Of a DNA stretch of 9,097 bases, positions 6,158 through 9,097 are shown piece by piece. The notes below the pieces were generated by a model. That model worked only from the letters and a program-made list of their open reading frames with translations, was not told the DNA's origin and made no database searches. This DNA comes from Candidatus Dadabacteria bacterium. Lineage in GTDB: Bacteria > J088. Each line of letters starts with the position of its first letter. The first letter of the stretch is position 1. The stretch is taken from NCBI GenBank assembly GCA_003695505.1, contig RFIY01000109.1, forward strand, positions 1 to 9,097, in the 5' to 3' direction. The translations under genes and the position numbers were made by a program.

Positions 6158-6436
6158 TTAGCCATCATGGCCTTCCCCCTGAAGCTGGTCCAGTTGCAGT
6201 GAGAGACTGGTTGTCATGATCATAGCTTCCTGTCCGTATGCTGCAAGCTGCGGAGCCGGAGGCGGAGCGGATTGCAGCAGCCCGGCCTCGAATTGAGCTG
6301 GCGTCTGCCGGCCCAGCGACGAATGCTCGCGTGCCCAGTTGTAGTGGTCGCGGTACTCGGCAAGATCTCCACACACCGCAAGCGCGAGACGGTCCAGATG
6401 GCCGCGAACTTGTCGCCCAAGAGGCTCCAGCCCCAA
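6158..6436 (-). pseudogene. C-terminal remnant of a DDE transposase (IS3/IS481-like integrase core)
   Basis: On the minus strand, bases 6370-6290 encode 'DLAEYRDHYNWAREHSSLG' followed by 'RQTPAQF', the usual end of a retroviral-type integrase core (Y-x-x-Y-N-x-x-R-x-H-s-s-L-g-x-x-T-P). A tail of about 43 residues runs to a TAA at 6158. The codons upstream of about 6370 do not continue into the expected conserved block, and the frame soon meets the terminator of the thiolase operon, so the DDE catalytic residues and start are missing. This is a dead fragment marking an old insertion or deletion at the boundary between the accessory region and the right-hand operon. The exact IS family cannot be fixed from so short a piece. 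Confidence 0.7.
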
Positions 6437-6463
6437 AAAAAAGCGGGGCCTGAAGGCCCCGCT
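6435..6463 (-). terminator. Intrinsic terminator of the ketoreductase-thiolase operon
   Basis: On the minus strand a perfect 9-bp stem AGCGGGGCC/GGCCCCGCT with a TTCA loop is followed by a run of eight T (A-run 6435-6442 on the plus strand). It lies about 30 bases past the thiolase stop at 6494, the ideal place to end that transcript. Confidence 0.95.
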
Positions 6464-6493
6464 GGTGGTGCGCGGAAGTGCGTGTGGAGGAGG

Positions 6494-7906
6494 TCAGACC
6501 GCACTCATGACCGCGCCGGCGCCGAGGCCTCCGGCTGCGCAGATGCCGAGGGCCGCTTTGGCGCCGCCACCGCGACGTGCCAGTTCGTTGGCGACGGTCA
6601 GCACCATTCGGGCACCGGTTGCACCGAACGGGTGACCCAGCGCGACCGATCCGCCGAACAGGTTGAGCTTGTCCCAGTCGATCGCGCCGAATGCCTTGTC
6701 CAGGCCGACGCGCTCTTTGCAGAAGCTGTCGTCGGCCATGACCTTGAGGACGCTCAGGACCTGCGCCGCAAATGCTTCGTGAATATCGAAGAAATCGATG
6801 TCGTCGAAGCTCAGACCGGCGCGTATGACGGCCTTCGGTATGGCGATCGCTGGTCCGATCAGCAACTGGTCGCGCGGATCGACGCCGACGTACGACCAGT
6901 CGAGCAGCGTGGCCAGCGGTGTCAGGCCGAGTTCCTCGGCCTTTTCTTCGCTCATCAGCAGGACAGCCGCCGCGCCGTCGGTCAGCGGGCTGGAATTGCC
7001 GGCCGTCAGCGTGCCGCCTTCCTTGAAGACGGGTTTGAGCGTCGCCAGCTTTTCCAGCGACGTGTTCGGCCGGACCAGACCGTCGCGGGAGATGGTTTCG
7101 CCATCCGGCGTCGTGACCGGGACGACTTCGTTTTCGTAGATGCCCTTGTCCCAGGCTGCCGCGGCGCGCTTGTGCGACTCGAGCGCGAACCTGTCCTGTG
7201 CGTCGCGCGAAATCTTGTTGATTTCGGCCATTTTTTCTGCCGATTCGCCCATGACCTCGCCGGTGGTTCGTTCGGCGATCTTGGGTTGTTTCGGCAGCAG
7301 GTCACTGAACGGGTAAAGTTCGCGGACCAGTCCAAGCGCCTCTTTGGGGCCGAGCTTCTTGCCGCCGAGCGCATAGGGCGCCAGCGCGTGGACCAGGTGT
7401 TGTGGCAGCGTGATCGGTGCGTTGCTGGTCGAGTCACTGCCACCCGCGATGACGATGTCGGCGTGGCCGCGTTCGATCATCGAGACGGCATCGGTGATCG
7501 CCTGCAGGCCCGAAGCGCAGGCGCGGGTGACCGTGTGGCCTTCCGCTTCCGCCGGCAGGCCGAGATCCAGAGCCAGCTCGCGGGCAATGTTCGGGGCGGT
7601 GGGAGGCAGGATCACGCCGCCCCAGACGACCGCCTCGATCTTGCTGGCGTCGAACTGCAGGCGATCGAGCATGCCCTTGACCGCACGATCGGCCAGTGCA
7701 ATCGAATCGAGTTTCGTGAATGGCCCGAACGCCTTGACGAACGGCGTGCGTGCGCCGCCGACGACAACGGCGCGCCGCGGACGAGCGGCTTTCGCCGCGG
7801 GCGCGGCCTTTTTTACGCTGCCAGCCGGCTTCTTTGCCGCGGTTTTCTTGGTGGCGGTTTTCTTTGCCGTGGTCGTCTTTTTTGCGGTGGTCTTCTTTTC
7901 TGCCAT
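6494..7906 (-). CDS. Acetyl-CoA C-acyltransferase (FadI-type thiolase) with H1-like N-terminal tail
   Basis: A 470-residue thiolase. All catalytic positions are present: nucleophile C130 in 'TRACASGLQAI', H376 in 'DIHEAFAAQ', H425 in 'GGSVALGHPFGATGAR', and acid/base C456 in 'GICAAGGLGAG'. The 'NLFGGSVALGHPFGATG' form is that of FadI/trifunctional-beta type enzymes, which cleave 3-ketoacyl-CoA with CoA to acetyl-CoA and a shortened acyl-CoA; the reverse condensation is also possible. The enzyme core starts near residue 46 ('AVVVGGARTPF'). Residues 1-45 are an added Lys/Ala/Thr-rich tail with KK doublets about every five residues, 13 Lys, 3 Arg and a single acidic residue. The ATG has an AAGGA seven bases upstream, so the tail is probably translated. 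It lies 23 bases downstream of the ketoreductase gene, as an operon partner, and ends at the terminator. Confidence 0.93.
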   Translation of the reverse strand: MAEKKTTAKKTTTAKKTATKKTAAKKPAGSVKKAAPAAKAARPRRAVVVGGARTPFVKAFGPFTKLDSIALADRAVKGMLDRLQFDASKIEAVVWGGVILPPTAPNIARELALDLGLPAEAEGHTVTRACASGLQAITDAVSMIERGHADIVIAGGSDSTSNAPITLPQHLVHALAPYALGGKKLGPKEALGLVRELYPFSDLLPKQPKIAERTTGEVMGESAEKMAEINKISRDAQDRFALESHKRAAAAWDKGIYENEVVPVTTPDGETISRDGLVRPNTSLEKLATLKPVFKEGGTLTAGNSSPLTDGAAAVLLMSEEKAEELGLTPLATLLDWSYVGVDPRDQLLIGPAIAIPKAVIRAGLSFDDIDFFDIHEAFAAQVLSVLKVMADDSFCKERVGLDKAFGAIDWDKLNLFGGSVALGHPFGATGARMVLTVANELARRGGGAKAALGICAAGGLGAGAVMSAV

Positions 7907-7929
7907 GTCAGGTTCCTTTCGGTTCGTAT

Positions 7930-9097
7930 TCAGGCGCCGAGAAAATTGCCGCCGCAGACGCGAATCGTCTGCCCGTTGACGCCAGCCGCGCCCGGTGTGC
8001 TGAGGAAGGTGATCAGTTCGGCGACGTCGAGCGGCAATCCGCCCTGGCCAAGTGCCGCCATGCGGCGTCCGGCTTCGCGGATGGCGAACGGAATCGCTGC
8101 CGTCAGGCGTGTTTCGATGAACCCGGGTGCGACCGCGTTGATCGTTGCGCCGCGTTCGGCCATGGTCGGGGCGAGCGCCCGCACGCCGGCGATCAGGCCG
8201 GCCTTGGCCGCGCCGTAGTTGGTCTGGCCGCGGTTACCGGCGATGCCGGCGATCGACGACAGGCAGATGACCCGCCCGCCGGGCTGGAGCACCGGTGCGG
8301 CGGCCTCGCTGATCCGCAGCGCGGCTTCGAGGTTGACGGCCAGCGCCTGCCGCCAGAATTGTTCGGACATGTTGACCAGCAGTTTGTCGCGGGTAATGCC
8401 GGCGTTGTTGATGACGATGTGGAGCCCGCCCAGCTTTTCGGCTTCGGCGATGATGCGCTGCGGTGCGTCGTCGGCGGTAATGTCGAGTTGCAGCGGCGTC
8501 GCGCCGATGCGGCGGCACAGTGCGTTGAGTTCTTCGGCCGAGGGCGGGATGTCGACCGCCAGGACCGTCGCGCCTTCGGCGGCGAGGCGTTCGGCGGTGG
8601 CCGCGCCAATGCCGCGGGCCGCGCCCGTGACGACCGCCACGCGCTCGGTCAATGGCTGAACCCAGGCCGGGGCAGGCCCGCGCTTGGCCGGTTTCGTCAC
8701 GCCGAAGCTTTGCCCGGTAACGAACGCCGAGCGTGCGGACAACAGGAAACGCAGCGGCCCGGCGATCAGTGTGTCGCCGCCACCGGCGTACTGGATCAGG
8801 TTGGCCGTCGCGCCCTTGTTGCCCACTTCCTTGGCGACGCTCTTGACAAAGCCGGTCAATGCGCCGGCGGTTGCGGCGGCCTCGGCCGACCCCGCGTGCT
8901 CGGGGTGCGGCCCGATCACGACAACGCGGCCGCATGTGTCGAGTTTGCGCAGGTTGGCGTGGTAGAACGTATAAACATCATCGAGCTGGGTGGTGCGGGT
9001 CATCTTGCGCCCATCGAAGACCAGCGCGTCGACCTTGTCGCCGCCTTCGACCAGTCGGGCGCCCGCCTCGGTGAGCTGCTTCTGCAATGCCGCGGAC
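7930..9097 (-). CDS. Two-domain (FabG4-type) 3-ketoacyl reductase, SDR family, 5' partial
   Basis: The frame is open to the right edge, so the true start lies outside; 388 residues are visible, numbered here from base 9096. Residues about 1-140 form a divergent N-terminal domain with a 'GRVVVIGP' strand and 'AAATAGALTGFVKSVAKEVG', a flavodoxin/degenerate Rossmann-like part lacking SDR catalytic residues. From about 148 comes a complete SDR ketoreductase: cofactor loop TGAARGIG (157-164), NNAG (230-233), catalytic S281, Y294 and K298 ('SSIAGIAGNRGQTNYGAAK'), and 'NAVAPGFIET'. This two-domain layout is that of the high-molecular-weight FabG4 reductase, which reduces 3-ketoacyl-CoA/ACP with NADH. 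The tandem with a thiolase just downstream echoes the mycobacterial fabG4-fadA2 neighbourhood. Role: interconversion of 3-ketoacyl and 3-hydroxyacyl thioesters of longer acyl chains (inferred). Confidence 0.9.
   Translation of the reverse strand, partial: SAALQKQLTEAGARLVEGGDKVDALVFDGRKMTRTTQLDDVYTFYHANLRKLDTCGRVVVIGPHPEHAGSAEAAATAGALTGFVKSVAKEVGNKGATANLIQYAGGGDTLIAGPLRFLLSARSAFVTGQSFGVTKPAKRGPAPAWVQPLTERVAVVTGAARGIGAATAERLAAEGATVLAVDIPPSAEELNALCRRIGATPLQLDITADDAPQRIIAEAEKLGGLHIVINNAGITRDKLLVNMSEQFWRQALAVNLEAALRISEAAAPVLQPGGRVICLSSIAGIAGNRGQTNYGAAKAGLIAGVRALAPTMAERGATINAVAPGFIETRLTAAIPFAIREAGRRMAALGQGGLPLDVAELITFLSTPGAAGVNGQTIRVCGGNFLGA

Noticed and set aside
6151-6165. TTGTTAGCC as an integron attC core site
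   Set aside because: It deviates from the GTTRRRY core, no paired core or attC-like fold was seen, and no integrase is present.
6140-6202. A 20-codon plus-strand frame with GGAG five bases upstream of its ATG
   Set aside because: It overlaps the tail of the transposase remnant and the AbiJ upstream region; the match is short enough to arise by chance and nothing else supports translation.
6272-8218. A 648-codon plus-strand open frame opposite the thiolase gene
   Set aside because: It is antisense to a complete thiolase with all catalytic motifs; its translation has no domain features and is a by-product of GC-rich codon use.

Overview
The window looks like a chromosomal segment of a GC-rich proteobacterium, probably a gammaproteobacterium, that grows on steroids or similar lipids. 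The grounds are strong G/C bias at third codon positions, tightly packed catabolic operons with ATGA stop/start overlaps, a FadI-type thiolase, and REP-like repeats. No rRNA or tRNA is present, so the genus cannot be named from this window.

Left part (1-3597, plus strand): a four-gene translationally coupled operon that enters from the left. It encodes a flavoprotein of the 3-ketosteroid dehydrogenase family (5' end missing), an SRPBCC/START-fold protein, a Zn-ribbon/OB-fold DUF35 protein, and a thiolase-fold 'lipid-transfer' protein. A DUF35 protein next to a thiolase-like protein is the arrangement of the Ltp2/DUF35 retro-aldolases of steroid side-chain degradation. The thiolase-like protein keeps the nucleophilic Cys but lacks the usual GHP His and the C-terminal catalytic Cys.

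Middle part (about 3598-6435): an accessory region with lower GC in its genes. In order it holds a repeat-bearing gene-free stretch with a REP-like hairpin, a RelE/HigB-like toxin and HTH antitoxin pair under a compact palindromic promoter, a gene-free stretch ending in an orphan ribosome binding site and a two-copy 25-bp tandem repeat, a minus-strand AbiJ-NTD4 type abortive-infection protein, and the C-terminal remnant of a transposase. I read it as a small defence/mobile island inserted between two lipid-metabolism operons.

Right part (6435-9097, minus strand): a two-gene operon that enters from the right. A two-domain FabG4-type ketoreductase (5' end missing) is followed after 23 bases by a FadI/acetyl-CoA acetyltransferase-type thiolase and a textbook intrinsic terminator. 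The two enzymes catalyse neighbouring steps of acyl-CoA metabolism: 3-ketoacyl/3-hydroxyacyl interconversion and thiolysis or condensation. The thiolase carries an unusual histone-H1-like Lys/Ala/Thr-rich N-terminal tail of about 45 residues.

The most unusual signals are the thiolase tail, the toxin promoter with a predicted leaderless start, the altered active site of the thiolase-like protein, and the small defence island. Nothing here is convincingly a wholly new system.
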